Part shown: one piece after another, positions 8,286 to 18,167 of the stretch
Numbering within the stretch: position 1 is the stretch's first letter
Layout of the letters: the number at the start of each line of letters is the position of its first letter
Origin: Seonamhaeicola sp.
GTDB taxonomy: Bacteria; Bacteroidota; Bacteroidia; Flavobacteriales; Flavobacteriaceae
DNA: 64,000 nucleotides
Assembly: GCF_028281565.1 (NCBI RefSeq)
Contig: NZ_JANQJQ010000011.1
Coordinates: forward strand, 88,358-152,357
Reading direction: 5' to 3'
Position numbers and translations under genes: made by a program
The notes under the pieces: model-generated
Told to the model about the DNA's origin: nothing
The model's input: the letters and a program-made list of their open reading frames with translations, nothing else
Databases searched by the model: none

Positions 8286-8885
8286 TTATAACAGTGTAGA
8301 CCCAGCAAATCTGGCATCAAATCTTAACATGACATCGTCTTTAGCCTTAACTGTTCCACTCAAAGCTTCAGGGGGTGTTAAATTAAAATCGGTCATTTTT
8401 AATATGGTTCTACCTTCAAGCTTTACCTTATTATCATCAATAGTGACCTCAAAACGTATAGGCACCGATCTTTTTGTACCGGCAATAGTTAAATCTCCCA
8501 ATGCCTGCAATTCAAAAACGCTGTTGTCTTTCTTCGTTACATTTTCAACTTTAGTAAGTACAAATAAAACGTACTTATATTCATCCGATTTCAAGGTTTC
8601 TGAAACTGTTTCTGCCATACCAGGCATTACACCTTTTAAACTTTTGGTAAGCACAGTAAGTGACAAATTACTAATATCACAAGATTCCAGGTTATTAAAA
8701 CTTATGGCGCCTTGTTGTGTTTCTGCATCTACTTTCCAACCATGCAAATTAGAAGCCCCAAAAACGGTCAAGGAAGATTCACTATTCTGAAGCCGTAACA
8801 TTTGGCCCTGAGTATAGTTCACTGAAAAACCTATTGCAACTATGCAAATAATTAGTCTTTTAAAAAAATTTCTATTAGTATTCAT
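8286..8885 (-). CDS. Exported YceI-family lipid-binding protein
   Basis: 199 residues with a signal peptide (about 1-27, ending TQGQ). The mature part follows the YceI lipocalin-like beta-barrel pattern: SSLTVFGASNLHGWKVD at the start, a central LKSDEYKYVLFVLTKVE strand, and the LGDLTIAGTKRSVPIRFEV block near residues 120-138. YceI proteins bind isoprenoid or amphiphilic lipids in the periplasm. It is monocistronic with its own terminator downstream, and is a distant paralogue of the YceI gene ending at 15992. Confidence 0.87.
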   Translation of the reverse strand: MNTNRNFFKRLIICIVAIGFSVNYTQGQMLRLQNSESSLTVFGASNLHGWKVDAETQQGAISFNNLESCDISNLSLTVLTKSLKGVMPGMAETVSETLKSDEYKYVLFVLTKVENVTKKDNSVFELQALGDLTIAGTKRSVPIRFEVTIDDNKVKLEGRTILKMTDFNLTPPEALSGTVKAKDDVMLRFDARFAGSTLL

Positions 8886-9235
8886 GAGATTAATATTATA
8901 TGATTAAAAATTATGCTGCAAATATTATTTTTTAGATATTATTAAAAAATGATTAAAATCATGTTTATATTAAAAATATGATAATTTTAACACTTAAAAA
9001 CAATACAAAATTATCATATCATCAGAATAACAAAAAAAACAGCTCTAATAAGAAATGTTGTTTCAGAATAGTTTAAAAGAAAATCTAAAGTTGGGAAAGT
9101 TCCCAGGAATATGATGAAACTCATATTTTTAGGAGCTTAGTTTAAATATATTTATTCCGCTTTTCCGTATTCTTCATTTTTAAAAAAAGTTATGATACAT
9201 TATAACTATATTTACCTAAACCAATTATTCTAACT
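8886..9235. other. AT-rich divergent promoter spacer, no gene seen
   Basis: These 350 bases separate the divergent YceI gene and carboxylase operon. The stretch is very AT-rich with many short A and T runs. TATATTTA just upstream of the biotin-carrier start resembles the Bacteroidetes -7 box TAnnTTTG with one mismatch. I find no open frame with coding character and no strong RNA structure. Confidence 0.4.
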
Positions 9236-9724
9236 ATGGATAAGATCTTCAAAACTAAGGTTAATGATACTTTTGATTTTGAAATAAGTTCCGAAGACGT
9301 GTCAAAGCTTGATGCGTTGGAGGTTTCAGAATCTCAATTTCACGTTCTCCACAACAACATATCTTATAGGGCGTCTATTGTTGATAGCAATTTCAACAAT
9401 AAAACCTATCAGGTTAAAGTAAACAATAACATTTACAAGATTAACATCTACAACAATCTGGATCTTCTTATAAAAGAAATGGGATTTGCCACTGGGGCTT
9501 CCAAACACGTTAATTCTATTAAAGCACCTATGCCTGGTCTTATTTTGGAAATTAGCGTTAAAGCAGGTCAGGAAGTTAAAGAAGATGAGCCCTTGTTAAT
9601 TCTGGAAGCCATGAAAATGGAAAACGTCATTACATCTCCGAGGGATGGTGTTATAAAAACTATAAATGTCGAAAAAGGGGATGCTGTGGAAAAAAATCAT
9701 TTGTTAATTGAATTTAGCGCATAA
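9236..9724 (+). CDS. Biotin carboxyl carrier subunit of acyl-CoA carboxylase
   Basis: 162 residues. The C-terminal biotinyl domain (about 92-161) holds the canonical EAMKMEN, with K127 as the biotin-attachment lysine, preceded by the proline-rich hinge KAPMPGLI. The N-terminal 85 residues are a separate beta-rich domain that in this family contacts the carboxylase partners. It is the first gene of a three-gene operon with biotin carboxylase and carboxyltransferase (gaps of 32 and 8 bases). The set matches the propionyl/acyl-CoA carboxylase operon common in Bacteroidetes rather than the fatty-acid acetyl-CoA carboxylase, because the transferase is a single PccB-type chain. Confidence 0.9.
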   Translation: MDKIFKTKVNDTFDFEISSEDVSKLDALEVSESQFHVLHNNISYRASIVDSNFNNKTYQVKVNNNIYKINIYNNLDLLIKEMGFATGASKHVNSIKAPMPGLILEISVKAGQEVKEDEPLLILEAMKMENVITSPRDGVIKTINVEKGDAVEKNHLLIEFSA

Positions 9725-9756
9725 TGCGTTTTTATCTCAACTTTAAGTCGTAGAAA

Positions 9757-11196
9757 ATGAAAAAAATATTAGTAGCAAATAGAGGCGAAATAGCCATTCG
9801 TGTGCTGAAGACGGCCAAACAAATGGGTATAAAAACCGTAGCTGTTTATTCTGAAATAGACAGACGTTCGCCGCATGTAAAATATGCCGGGGAAGCCGTA
9901 TGCATTGGCCCTGCTCCATCAAGTGAATCATATTTACGTGGTGATAAAATAATTGAAGTGGCAAAAGCCCTTAATGTGGATGCTATACATCCCGGATATG
10001 GGTTTTTAAGTGAAAATGCAGAGTTTGCAGAATTATGTGAAGCCAACGGCATTATTTTTATCGGACCACGATCAAAAGCTATAAAAATGATGGGAGATAA
10101 ATTAGCTGCTAAAGAAGCAGTTAAGGATTATAACATTCCCATGGTTCCAGGGGTTGACCACGCTATTACGGACCCCAAAGAAGCCGTTGAGATTGCTAAA
10201 AAGATTGGGTTTCCTATTCTTATTAAAGCTGCTGCCGGAGGAGGTGGAAAAGGGATGCGCATCGTAGAAAAAGAAAAAGATGTTGAGAGTCAAATGAAAC
10301 GAGCCATCAGCGAAGCTACATCAGCATTTGGCGATGGTTCAGTTTTTGTTGAAAAGTACGTCACCTCACCAAGGCACATCGAAATTCAAATTATGGCTGA
10401 TATGCATGGTAATTACCTTCATTTCTTTGAACGCGAATGCTCTATCCAGCGACGTCATCAAAAAGTAGTTGAAGAAGCGCCTTCAGCGATTCTAACACCA
10501 CAACTAAGAGATAAGATGGGACAAGCAGCAATTAATGTGGCTAGGTCCTGCAATTATATTGGAGCAGGTACCGTGGAGTTCCTGTTAGATGCCGACCATA
10601 ACTTCTATTTTCTGGAAATGAATACGCGTCTGCAGGTAGAACATCCTGTAACAGAGTGGATCTCAGGTGTAGATTTGGTAGAGTTGCAAATAAAGGTTGC
10701 TCGTGGCGAAGAATTAACTATTAAACAAAAAGACCTTAGAATTAATGGACATGCAGTTGAACTTCGTGTTTATGCCGAAGATCCGATGAATGATTTTCTA
10801 CCTAGTGTAGGAACTTTAGAAGAATATATATTGCCTAAAGGCGAACATGTCCGTGTTGATAATGGTTTTGAAGAAGGGATGGATATACCTATTTACTACG
10901 ACCCTATGTTGTCTAAACTTATAACCTATGGTAAAACCAGAAGTGAAGCTATTGAATGGATGATTTACGCCATTGATACATACAAAATAAAAGGAGTACG
11001 AACTACCTTGCCATTTGGAAGGTTTGTTTGTAAACATGAAGCCTTTAGAAGTGGTAATTTCGATACACATTTTGTAAAGAATTATTTTTCTCCCAGCATT
11101 GTGGAGGAAGCGAGCGAAGTTGAAGCTGAATTAGCTGCAAAACTGGCACTTAAGCAATATTTGAAAGATCAAAAACTATTAAGACTACCAAATTAG
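9757..11196 (+). CDS. Biotin carboxylase subunit of acyl-CoA (propionyl-CoA) carboxylase
   Basis: 479 residues, close to AccC-type subunits. It starts [15 protein letters not shown] (pre-ATP-grasp domain), has the ATP-grasp glycine loop [12 protein letters not shown] near residue 160, the catalytic block [14 protein letters not shown] near 287, and a C-terminal biotin carboxylase domain. It carboxylates the biotin on the preceding carrier subunit using ATP and bicarbonate. It ends with a short extra tail rich in Glu, Ala and Leu. PccA/AccC naming depends on the partner transferase; propionyl-CoA is inferred. Confidence 0.93.
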   Translation: MKKILVANRGEIAIRVLKTAKQMGIKTVAVYSEIDRRSPHVKYAGEAVCIGPAPSSESYLRGDKIIEVAKALNVDAIHPGYGFLSENAEFAELCEANGIIFIGPRSKAIKMMGDKLAAKEAVKDYNIPMVPGVDHAITDPKEAVEIAKKIGFPILIKAAAGGGGKGMRIVEKEKDVESQMKRAISEATSAFGDGSVFVEKYVTSPRHIEIQIMADMHGNYLHFFERECSIQRRHQKVVEEAPSAILTPQLRDKMGQAAINVARSCNYIGAGTVEFLLDADHNFYFLEMNTRLQVEHPVTEWISGVDLVELQIKVARGEELTIKQKDLRINGHAVELRVYAEDPMNDFLPSVGTLEEYILPKGEHVRVDNGFEEGMDIPIYYDPMLSKLITYGKTRSEAIEWMIYAIDTYKIKGVRTTLPFGRFVCKHEAFRSGNFDTHFVKNYFSPSIVEEASEVEAELAAKLALKQYLKDQKLLRLPN

Positions 11197-11204
11197 AAAT
11201 ACCT

Positions 11205-12746
11205 ATGGATTCCAAAATAAATAAACTGAACGAACGTATACAACAAGCTCATTTAGGCGGCGGGCAAAAACGTATTGACAAACAACACGCAAAGAAAAAA
11301 CTAACGGCCAGGGAGCGTATTGATTATTTAATGGATGAGGGATCTTTTGAAGAAATTGGCATTCTGGTAACGCACAGGACAACCGATTTTGGAATGGACA
11401 AAGAAATTTATTTTGGTGACGGTGTGGTTACGGGTTACGGAACTGTTAATGGTAGATTGGTGTATGTTTACGCCCAGGATTTCACAGTATTTGGAGGTGC
11501 TTTATCAGAGACACATGCTGAAAAGATCTGTAAGATCATGGATATGGCGGTGAAAGTTGGAGCCCCTGTAATTGGGCTAAATGATTCCGGTGGTGCCAGA
11601 ATTCAGGAAGGTGTAAAATCACTTGGTGGTTATGCCGATATTTTTTACAGAAACGTACAGGCTTCCGGTGTCATTCCTCAAATTTCAGCCATCATGGGAC
11701 CTTGTGCCGGCGGTGCCGTATATTCGCCTGCTATGACCGATTTCACGATCATGGTGGAAAATACCAGTTATATGTTCGTAACCGGTCCTAATGTTGTCAA
11801 AACAGTTACCAACGAAGAAGTCAGCAGTGAGGAATTAGGTGGTGCCTATACCCACGCATCAAAATCCGGGGTAGCACATAAAACTTCGGCTAACGATATT
11901 GAATGCCTCGAAGACGTCAAAAAGCTGTTGAGTTATATACCACAAAACAACACAGAAACAACAGAAAAACTGGAATTTAATCCGGGCGATGAAGTAAGAG
12001 ACGTTTTATCTAATATCGTACCTGACAATCCAAACAAACCGTATGACATGCATGAGGTTATATCCGGTATTATTGATGAAGACTCTTTTTATGAAATTCA
12101 TAAAGAGTATGCTGAAAATATTATTGTAGGTTTTGCGCGTTTAGGAGGGCGAAGTATTGGTATAATTGCCAACCAGCCCATGTTCCTGGCAGGTGTTCTG
12201 GGGGTTAAAAGTTCCACAAAAGCGGCCAGGTTTACACGGTTCTGTGATTGTTTTAATATTCCTTTACTGGTCCTGGTTGATGTTCCCGGTTTTCTTCCCG
12301 GTACTGACCAGGAATGGAACGGTATTATAGTTCATGGTGCTAAATTATTATACGCCCTAAGTGAAGCTACTGTACCAAGAGTTACCGTTATTACCAGAAA
12401 AGCCTATGGAGGCGCCTATGATGTAATGAATTCCAAACATATTGGTGCCGACTTTAACTACGCCTGGCCGGGGGCCGAAATTGCCGTAATGGGGGCTAAA
12501 GGTGCCAGTGAAATTATTTTCAGACGTGAAATAGCTGCTGCCGATGATCCTGCAGAAAAACTTGCTGAAAAGGAAGCAGAATACGCTGAAAAATTTGCGA
12601 ACCCGTATCGAGCTGCCAGACGTGGATTCATTGATGAAGTTATACTACCGAAACATACCAGAAGAAAATTGATCAAAGCCTTTTCAATGCTTGAAAATAA
12701 AGAGGTGAACAGGCCAAAACGAAAGCATGGTAATATTCCGCTATAA
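11205..12746 (+). CDS. Acyl-CoA carboxylase beta subunit (propionyl-CoA carboxylase/MmdA type)
   Basis: 513 residues, the full length of PccB-type carboxyltransferases with N- and C-terminal crotonase-like halves. Visible are [20 protein letters not shown] near residues 127-146 and [12 protein letters not shown] near 165 (first oxyanion hole), then [16 protein letters not shown] near 356 and [11 protein letters not shown] near 398 (second oxyanion hole). It transfers CO2 from carboxybiotin to an acyl-CoA, probably propionyl-CoA to methylmalonyl-CoA. MmdA of sodium-pumping decarboxylases is a close relative, but no membrane decarboxylase subunits are present, so carboxylation is preferred. A strong terminator follows. 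Confidence 0.92.
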   Translation: MDSKINKLNERIQQAHLGGGQKRIDKQHAKKKLTARERIDYLMDEGSFEEIGILVTHRTTDFGMDKEIYFGDGVVTGYGTVNGRLVYVYAQDFTVFGGALSETHAEKICKIMDMAVKVGAPVIGLNDSGGARIQEGVKSLGGYADIFYRNVQASGVIPQISAIMGPCAGGAVYSPAMTDFTIMVENTSYMFVTGPNVVKTVTNEEVSSEELGGAYTHASKSGVAHKTSANDIECLEDVKKLLSYIPQNNTETTEKLEFNPGDEVRDVLSNIVPDNPNKPYDMHEVISGIIDEDSFYEIHKEYAENIIVGFARLGGRSIGIIANQPMFLAGVLGVKSSTKAARFTRFCDCFNIPLLVLVDVPGFLPGTDQEWNGIIVHGAKLLYALSEATVPRVTVITRKAYGGAYDVMNSKHIGADFNYAWPGAEIAVMGAKGASEIIFRREIAAADDPAEKLAEKEAEYAEKFANPYRAARRGFIDEVILPKHTRRKLIKAFSMLENKEVNRPKRKHGNIPL

Positions 12747-12751
12747 ATTAA

Positions 12752-12781
12752 AAAAGGAGGCTCCCTAACCTGCCTCCTTTT
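12752..12781 (+). terminator. Intrinsic terminator of the carboxylase operon
   Basis: AAAAGGAGGC (12752-12761) and GCCTCCTTTT (12772-12781) form a 10-bp perfect stem with a 10-base loop, starting six bases after the operon stop. The T-rich right arm supplies the U-tract. The A-rich left arm means it could also work for the minus strand. The following 274 bases to the next stop are AT-rich with no gene seen. Confidence 0.85.
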
Positions 12782-13055
12782 AATTAACCTGTAATCGATA
12801 AACTATATTATTATAGTATAATACAATTAATTATACCTACTAAATTTTTGTTTTTAACTAAAAAATTAGCCCAACCAAAGCAAAACAAAACGCAGGCTCT
12901 CAAGAGAGAATTAATTGCCGATTAATAGCTGTCACAAATATCATAAACTCCGGTAAAAATTAACTAAAAATTACTACGCACTTAATACGCACATTAGAAA
13001 TTTATACCTTTTTTGTGGTGTTTTCCTGCTTCTAAAAAATATTCTATTCTTCTCC

Positions 13056-14648
13056 TTATTCTAAATAAGATTGTTCAAAAGTATTTCTTAAAAACTCCAG
13101 TAAGGTGGTATCCTGCCCGTCCAGATGTATCTTCTTGGTTATTCTGTAACGTTTACTTTCAATGGCCCTAACCGATGTATTAAGGAATACCGCAATCTCT
13201 TTATTCTTAAAGCCAATAAAAATATAATAACAAATAATGATATCGGAGTCATTTAACTTAGGATACAATTCGTTCATCCGTTTGAAGAAATCGATGTTAA
13301 AATCGTTAACCAGCTCTAAGTGATTTTTACCCTCATCTAAAATAGTTGATGAATTTAAATGTAGTGCTGTATAAAACTCTTTTATTTTCTCTCTTTGAAC
13401 AACCACATCATCAATGGAAGCAATAATTTTTACCTCGTTTTTCAGGCAGCTAATATAATCTTCCAGACTATGAACCTTTACGGTAAGCTTTTCGTTGTTA
13501 GATTTTAAATAGGGGATGTTCTTGGTTTGGGCATCCAAATCATTCAATTTTAATTTTTGCTTCCTGTAATAAATAAAATATAACAAACTAACAGTTGCAA
13601 AAACACAAAACAAAATGACACCGAAAAGTCCAAGGAAAAATTTACCCTTACTTTCCTTTTTTAGTTCAATTTCTGTTTTTAAAAGAGCATTATTAATTTG
13701 AAAGCTGGCATCAATCATATTCCTGAACATCTTTTCTTCAAATACTTTTAAAGAATCCAGATACTTCTTTGATGCTTCCAATTCCCCTGAGTTCTTATAA
13801 AAATCTGAATATAAAGTAAAATAGGATTTAACAGTATCATCTCCCATGAACCTCCTGTTTTCAGTGGCATGGGATAAATAATATAACGTTGAATCTATTT
13901 GCTTGTTCCGGAAAAACACTTCAGCAAAAACCACATCAATTGAAGCCTTAAAAGAGTTATGATTAAATAAGACAACCATTTGTTTATCCTTTAAAACTTT
14001 AAATTTTTTATAATATGTATGGGCTTTTTCAAAGTCGCCCAAATGAACATAACTTGAAGTGATCATATAAAGGGCGAACATGTAATGATAGGCATCGTCT
14101 TTTACATTCCTATACGCCTCAAGATGCTCTAAAAGTAGTTTGTTACACAACGCATAGTCACCATCTAAAAATTTTGCATAGGCCTTCATCTGTTCTACCT
14201 CCAAAAGCCCGTTTTTATACTCACTCAATTCATAGTATGCTTCAGCCTTATTCAAGTATGCATAAGCAGTTGAATCCTGATTAACAAAATATAAAGTTGA
14301 AAAAAGGTCCAAACACATATGTCCGGCCGTTTTATAATTCTTTTCTATTTCAGCATATTTAAGTGCTAAAATGCTACTGTGATAAACATCCGGTGTTTCA
14401 TTATTATCATCATGAATTAGAGCTTTTAGCGCATAATAATCTGACAACCTTCCCTCAATATATTTTTCTACAGGTTGTGGAATGGAATCTAAAAACTGTG
14501 AAGCTTTGATGGAGTTTTTATCAATGTGATTATACGCAGAATCAACCAATCGTGTATAACTGTCCTGACTATAAAGCGCACAACATACCAGGAGGCATAT
14601 TAGAAGTAGCCCTTTTGTTTTACTAATGCTATTGGGAGAACTAAACAA
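13056..14648 (-). CDS. Membrane-spanning TPR protein with C-terminal LuxR-like HTH
   Basis: 530 residues. A signal-anchor lies at about 12-28, followed by helical TPR-like repeats (about 60-310) predicted in the periplasm, a membrane helix (about 328-351), a coiled-coil-like stretch, and a cytoplasmic HTH (about 470-520) with FKNKEIAVFLNTSVRAIESK, typical of LuxR-type DNA recognition. This one-component layout is frequent in flavobacteria. The only start that keeps the signal peptide is TTG at 14646-14648; the next in-frame Met is about residue 107. The divergent-looking -7 box at 14679-14686 would place the mRNA start just upstream. The adjacent amidohydrolase gene on the same strand may be a target; this is a guess. 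Confidence 0.75.
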   Translation of the reverse strand: MFSSPNSISKTKGLLLICLLVCCALYSQDSYTRLVDSAYNHIDKNSIKASQFLDSIPQPVEKYIEGRLSDYYALKALIHDDNNETPDVYHSSILALKYAEIEKNYKTAGHMCLDLFSTLYFVNQDSTAYAYLNKAEAYYELSEYKNGLLEVEQMKAYAKFLDGDYALCNKLLLEHLEAYRNVKDDAYHYMFALYMITSSYVHLGDFEKAHTYYKKFKVLKDKQMVVLFNHNSFKASIDVVFAEVFFRNKQIDSTLYYLSHATENRRFMGDDTVKSYFTLYSDFYKNSGELEASKKYLDSLKVFEEKMFRNMIDASFQINNALLKTEIELKKESKGKFFLGLFGVILFCVFATVSLLYFIYYRKQKLKLNDLDAQTKNIPYLKSNNEKLTVKVHSLEDYISCLKNEVKIIASIDDVVVQREKIKEFYTALHLNSSTILDEGKNHLELVNDFNIDFFKRMNELYPKLNDSDIIICYYIFIGFKNKEIAVFLNTSVRAIESKRYRITKKIHLDGQDTTLLEFLRNTFEQSYLE

Positions 14649-14678
14649 AAGAATTTGATATTAATTGAAAACACAGTC

Positions 14679-14686
14679 CAAACGTA
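14679..14686 (-). promoter_or_regulatory. Bacteroidetes-type -7 box of the TPR/HTH regulator
   Basis: Read on the minus strand this is TACGTTTG, an exact match to TAnnTTTG. Transcription would begin near 14672, giving a leader of about 25 bases before the TTG start at 14648. No TTG at the proper -33 distance is evident, so the site is partial. Confidence 0.35.
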
Positions 14687-14752
14687 GGTTAAAATCTACA
14701 AAAAAATCATTAAATGCAAAAGAAAAAACACTAAATAATAAATTTTAAGACA

Positions 14753-15844
14753 TTAATCGGCAAACATACGTTTATCTAATCCGGGAACTATATGAAGCGC
14801 ATTCTTATAATACACTTTTTTAAGAACGTCATCCGGTAAATCCATGCCATACATGGGCCAGAAAGCATGGTACTTTTTATGGTAAGGAAAATATTCATCA
14901 TCACTTTCCAAAACCCTGAAATAAGTTGGAAACTCTTCAGGCTTCCAGCTGTCTTTTCCAAATAATATCCTATCCTGGTACTTTATAAAGAACGTTTTTG
15001 CAAACCTTGGCTGCCTGCCTAATTCTGCTATAACCGCCGCAATACCGACATACATATTGGGTATGGCATCCATTAATTCCCCCAATTTACCCAAATCGTT
15101 AGCATACCAGCCCATATGGGCATTTATAAACGTGGTGTTAGGGTGCCTCTTAAACATATTGTGCTGTTCATTAATAATTTGCTCCCATGGTGCCGGATTA
15201 TTATCACCCCGTTTGCGCCTGGGGTGGGTTTTTAACTCCAACCAACGCTCATTGTCGGCATCAAATGCATCCCAAAATGGTTTGGGGTCCGCGGCATGAA
15301 TTAAAACCGGAATACCTAAAGTGCCACAAGTGCTCCAAATGGGGTCCAAGCGTGGATCATCAATAGCCAGCCTGTTACCGTCACTATCTTTATTGTACAT
15401 CCCTAAACTCTTATAAACCTTTAATCCCCGGGCACCGTTTTTTACGTCCTCCTTTAATTGACTGACCGTTTTTTCTATCCAGCCCTCTGCTCCTGCTCCA
15501 TTAAAATCAATATTTGCAAATACCACAAACCTATTTGGGTAATGGTCTTTGATATTCCGAACGGCCTTTTTCAGATTATCCCCGGAGCGTCCGCTTAAAT
15601 TTACCATAATACCCATGTTAAGGGTATCCATAGCTGCTATTACCGGCGATAGATCCTGAGTTGCCATTCTATATTGATGGCCATGTACATCAATAAATTT
15701 AAACTTAGCCCGTTTTATAATTTTTCCCGGAACCACCAGTGTAGAAGTAGGGTTATAATCTTCAAAAGACATATCCTGAGCTAAACCCATGAATACACTA
15801 AGAAAGGCCGTGATAATTGAAAATAGTTTTTTGGAATGTATCAT
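14753..15844 (-). CDS. Exported amidohydrolase-family protein
   Basis: 363 residues with a signal peptide (about 1-22, ending GLAQ). The amidohydrolase-2 TIM-barrel pattern is seen: FIDVHGHQYRM near residue 51 (H-x-H metal motif), GLKVYKSLGM near 141, VLIHAADPKPFWD near 178, FINAHMGWYANDLGKL near 238, and LFGKDSW near 295 in place of the usual GSDxP end-strand. The DS-context change and periplasmic location set it apart from cytosolic decarboxylases of this superfamily. The substrate is unknown. It lies upstream of, and on the same strand as, the TPR/HTH regulator. Confidence 0.82.
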   Translation of the reverse strand: MIHSKKLFSIITAFLSVFMGLAQDMSFEDYNPTSTLVVPGKIIKRAKFKFIDVHGHQYRMATQDLSPVIAAMDTLNMGIMVNLSGRSGDNLKKAVRNIKDHYPNRFVVFANIDFNGAGAEGWIEKTVSQLKEDVKNGARGLKVYKSLGMYNKDSDGNRLAIDDPRLDPIWSTCGTLGIPVLIHAADPKPFWDAFDADNERWLELKTHPRRKRGDNNPAPWEQIINEQHNMFKRHPNTTFINAHMGWYANDLGKLGELMDAIPNMYVGIAAVIAELGRQPRFAKTFFIKYQDRILFGKDSWKPEEFPTYFRVLESDDEYFPYHKKYHAFWPMYGMDLPDDVLKKVYYKNALHIVPGLDKRMFAD

Positions 15845-15934
15845 TTTAAAACGGTTTTAGTGAATGCTAAAAATAATCATCTGAAAAATAAATCAATAGT
15901 ATTTTAAGAGGGCTTTAACATCAAAACATTATAT

Positions 15935-15967
15935 AAAAAAGAAAGCGCCCATGTCCGGGCGCTTTCT
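15935..15967 (-). terminator. Intrinsic terminator of the second YceI gene
   Basis: AGAAAGCGCCC (15940-15950) and GGGCGCTTTCT (15957-15967) form an 11-bp perfect stem with a 6-base loop. On the minus strand it is followed by a T-run (A-run at 15935-15940). It starts 24 bases beyond the stop of the YceI gene. Confidence 0.92.
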
Positions 15968-15991
15968 ACTATTAATCAATTTATGTGATGT

Positions 15992-16570
15992 TTAAAACTC
16001 AATATCTGTTACTAAATCGAATTCATCATAAATAGCTTTGTCTTGCAAATTATCGAAAAAGCTGGTAGAACCATATCTTACATCATACTTACTTCTGTCT
16101 ATTTTTAAATTGGCTGTGGCCTTACTGCCATAAACAGAAATAGTAAACGAAATAGGATTGGTCTTTCCCTTTATGGTCAGATCTCCCGTAACACTATAAG
16201 CATTCTTTCCTGAAGCTTCAACTTTAGTGAAGACTAAAGTCGCCGTTGGATAAGTGGCTACACCAAAGAAATCATCTGATTTTAAGTGCCCGTCTAATTT
16301 GGCTTTCCAGTTCCCTTCCAAATCAGTTGCATTAATAGTGGCCATATCTATAACAAACTCACCCCCTACTAATTTATCGGCTTCAAAATTTAAAAACCCG
16401 GATTTAATATTAATAGTACCTTCATGAGAGCCGGTGACTTTGTAGCCTTTCCAAACTACTTTACTCTTATCGGTTTTAATTTCTTTTTTATCTCCATCAA
16501 TTGTTGTAAAAGATAAGGTAAAGAAGGCAACCACTGTTGACAATGCTAGTGTTTTAATTATGTTTTTCAT
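15992..16570 (-). CDS. Exported YceI-family protein
   Basis: About 192 residues from ATG at 16568-16570, chosen because MKNIIKTLALSTVVAFFTLS gives a clean signal peptide; a longer frame starts 11 codons upstream. The mature part has SKVVWKGYKVTGSHEGTINI and DLTIKGKTNPISF, the YceI lipocalin-fold marks (isoprenoid-binding beta barrel). It is monocistronic with a strong terminator. The upstream neighbour on the same strand is a Crp/Fnr regulator, so regulatory linkage is possible but not shown. Confidence 0.88.
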   Translation of the reverse strand: MKNIIKTLALSTVVAFFTLSFTTIDGDKKEIKTDKSKVVWKGYKVTGSHEGTINIKSGFLNFEADKLVGGEFVIDMATINATDLEGNWKAKLDGHLKSDDFFGVATYPTATLVFTKVEASGKNAYSVTGDLTIKGKTNPISFTISVYGSKATANLKIDRSKYDVRYGSTSFFDNLQDKAIYDEFDLVTDIEF

Positions 16571-16671
16571 GTGTTTAAATTTTTTTAATAATTGATGAAG
16601 CAAATATCTGAAACTAATACCTAGAAGAAAATAAGATAGTTTATAAAATAATGTTAAACTAGTTTAACATT

Positions 16672-17262
16672 TCATTCTACTGCCAATTGACTTTTTATTT
16701 TACTTAAAAACTCTTTGGTAATGCCAAGATACGAAGCTACCATATACTGTGGTATACGCTGCTCTATTTTAGGATACTGCTGTTTAAAATGTAAGTACTG
16801 CGCTTTAGCTGTTAAAGTGAAGTTTCTAACAATACGTTTATGGGATGCCACCAATGCTTTTTCTACAATAAGCCTGAAAAACCGTTCCAGTTTTGGAATG
16901 GCTTCAAATAATGCATCGCGTTCATCATAAGAGAAAAGAATCATTTCAGTGGGTTCCAAACACTGTACATGATAGTCGGAGGGTGTTTGGGTAATAAAAC
17001 TTCCGATATCCGATGCCCACCAGTCTTCAATTGAAAACATAACGATGTGCTCTTGTCCGTCATCATCCATATAAAACATTTTGGCGCAGCCTGATAACAC
17101 AAAACCACTGTATTTACAAACATCGCCCTGTTGTACCATATATTGGCCTTTCAAATATTTTCTAAAGGAAATAAAAGACAGCAGAGTCTCCACTTCAGCT
17201 TCAGTTAAATGCACATAGTTTGCAATATAATCCAGTAAAGGTTGTGCTTGGTCTTTAGTCAT
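16672..17262 (-). CDS. Crp/Fnr-family transcriptional regulator
   Basis: 196 residues: an N-terminal cyclic-nucleotide-binding-like jelly roll (about 20-120, with GQYMVQQGDVCKYSGFVLSG) and a C-terminal winged helix (about 145-195) with PQYMVASYLGITKEFLSKIK as recognition region. The Fnr iron-sulfur cysteines are absent and the cAMP phosphate cassette is degenerate, as is usual for Bacteroidetes members. The start shares one base with the stop of the DinB gene before it, so it is in an operon with DinB and the unknown gene ending at 17716. Confidence 0.87.
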   Translation of the reverse strand: MTKDQAQPLLDYIANYVHLTEAEVETLLSFISFRKYLKGQYMVQQGDVCKYSGFVLSGCAKMFYMDDDGQEHIVMFSIEDWWASDIGSFITQTPSDYHVQCLEPTEMILFSYDERDALFEAIPKLERFFRLIVEKALVASHKRIVRNFTLTAKAQYLHFKQQYPKIEQRIPQYMVASYLGITKEFLSKIKSQLAVE

Positions 17263-17708
17263 CAGGCATCTAGTAAACGTCGGTGATAATTAATTTGCCC
17301 TAAATGATATGCCAAATGGGTTGCCAGGTGTACCAAGAAATATTCCGTAGTCATTGGTTCTTTAAAAACTACAATCGGGTATTCTTTTTCCAAAGCTCCA
17401 ACAGGTAGATCTTTAAGTGTGTTTTCAACTACCGTTATAGTAGCATCAATTTGTTTAAGCATGTCACTTTTGGGAACATCTTTTAAAGAGAACTCCAAAC
17501 CTCTTTGTCTTATATAACCTGTATCGCCCAGGATAGCGCCTATAAAGTGATTCAGGTTACCAATTAAATGTAAGCATAAATTACCGGCCGTATTATTGAT
17601 ATCCTTATCTAAAATCCAAAGATGGCTTTCGGTTTTATAAGAATCGATTTCAAGTTTTAATTTATTCAGGTCTCTTTTAAATAGTTTTATTAAAGTGTCT
17701 GTCAGCAT
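17262..17708 (-). CDS. DinB-family protein (DUF1572-like)
   Basis: 148 residues from ATG at 17706-17708; a TTG start 15 bases upstream would overlap the preceding gene. The four-helix DinB/YfiT pattern is visible with three His: the first in NLCLHLIGNLNHFIG near residue 47, then the pair in HLATHLAYHLGQINYHRR near 124-141. These proteins are metal-dependent thiol transferases or of unknown function. It is the middle gene of a three-gene operon ending in a Crp/Fnr regulator. Confidence 0.82.
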   Translation of the reverse strand: MLTDTLIKLFKRDLNKLKLEIDSYKTESHLWILDKDINNTAGNLCLHLIGNLNHFIGAILGDTGYIRQRGLEFSLKDVPKSDMLKQIDATITVVENTLKDLPVGALEKEYPIVVFKEPMTTEYFLVHLATHLAYHLGQINYHRRLLDA

Positions 17709-17715
17709 AACATTA

Positions 17716-18129
17716 TTAATCAAATGGTAATAAATCGGGTTCTAAAAAAGCGGATCTTGCTGCTTCCAAATTGAAAATATCTACATGATAATGCGAGAAC
17801 AACAAGTCTTTGAAATTAGTTTTCAACCTGGGAAATTCATTAATAAAACCTTCAAAAGTCTGAGACTCCGATCTTAAATAAAAATGATACACAGCTTTCA
17901 CAGCCGCCACCGTCACCGTCTCATTATACTTATCTGTGACCCCTAAAACTGTGACATAATTGATTAATTGGGTTTTTACCAGTTCAATAGCTTTATCCAC
18001 ACCGTAAGCATCAATATACAACCAGGCCAACCTTAAATGAGCTTCGTGGGTAAACAGTTTGGGGTCTAATGTAGCGGCTTGAAACTGCTCTAAAAATTGT
18101 GAATTCTTTAACGCATAATGACTTTCCAT
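17716..18129 (-). CDS. Conserved hypothetical helical protein
   Basis: 137 residues from ATG at 18127-18129 (a GTG two codons upstream is also open). It is soluble, alpha-helical and without signal peptide. Sequence marks are FTHEAHLRLAWLYI near residue 26 and YNETVTVAAVKAVYHFYL near 66. I do not recognise a named family with certainty. It starts the operon with DinB and Crp/Fnr genes (7-base gap to DinB), which suggests a small stress- or thiol-related unit, but no function can be assigned. Confidence 0.65.
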   Translation of the reverse strand: MESHYALKNSQFLEQFQAATLDPKLFTHEAHLRLAWLYIDAYGVDKAIELVKTQLINYVTVLGVTDKYNETVTVAAVKAVYHFYLRSESQTFEGFINEFPRLKTNFKDLLFSHYHVDIFNLEAARSAFLEPDLLPFD

Positions 18130-18134
18130 AAACA

Positions 18135-18163
18135 CAAAAATAAATAATATTAGGTTACTTTTG
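18135..18163. promoter_or_regulatory. Compact divergent promoter with two -7-like boxes
   Basis: The 38 bases between the divergent starts hold TACTTTTG on the plus strand (18156-18163) and TATTTTTG on the minus strand (18135-18142), both exact TAnnTTTG matches. Both would give nearly leaderless mRNAs. If the plus-strand box is used, the MFS gene may really start at ATG 18192. In such AT-rich DNA chance matches are common. Confidence 0.3.
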
Positions 18164-18167
18164 CCTC

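Noticed and set aside
8329..8790. 153-codon plus-strand frame opposite the YceI gene
   Set aside because: The minus-strand YceI protein has a signal peptide and family motifs; the antisense frame has neither.
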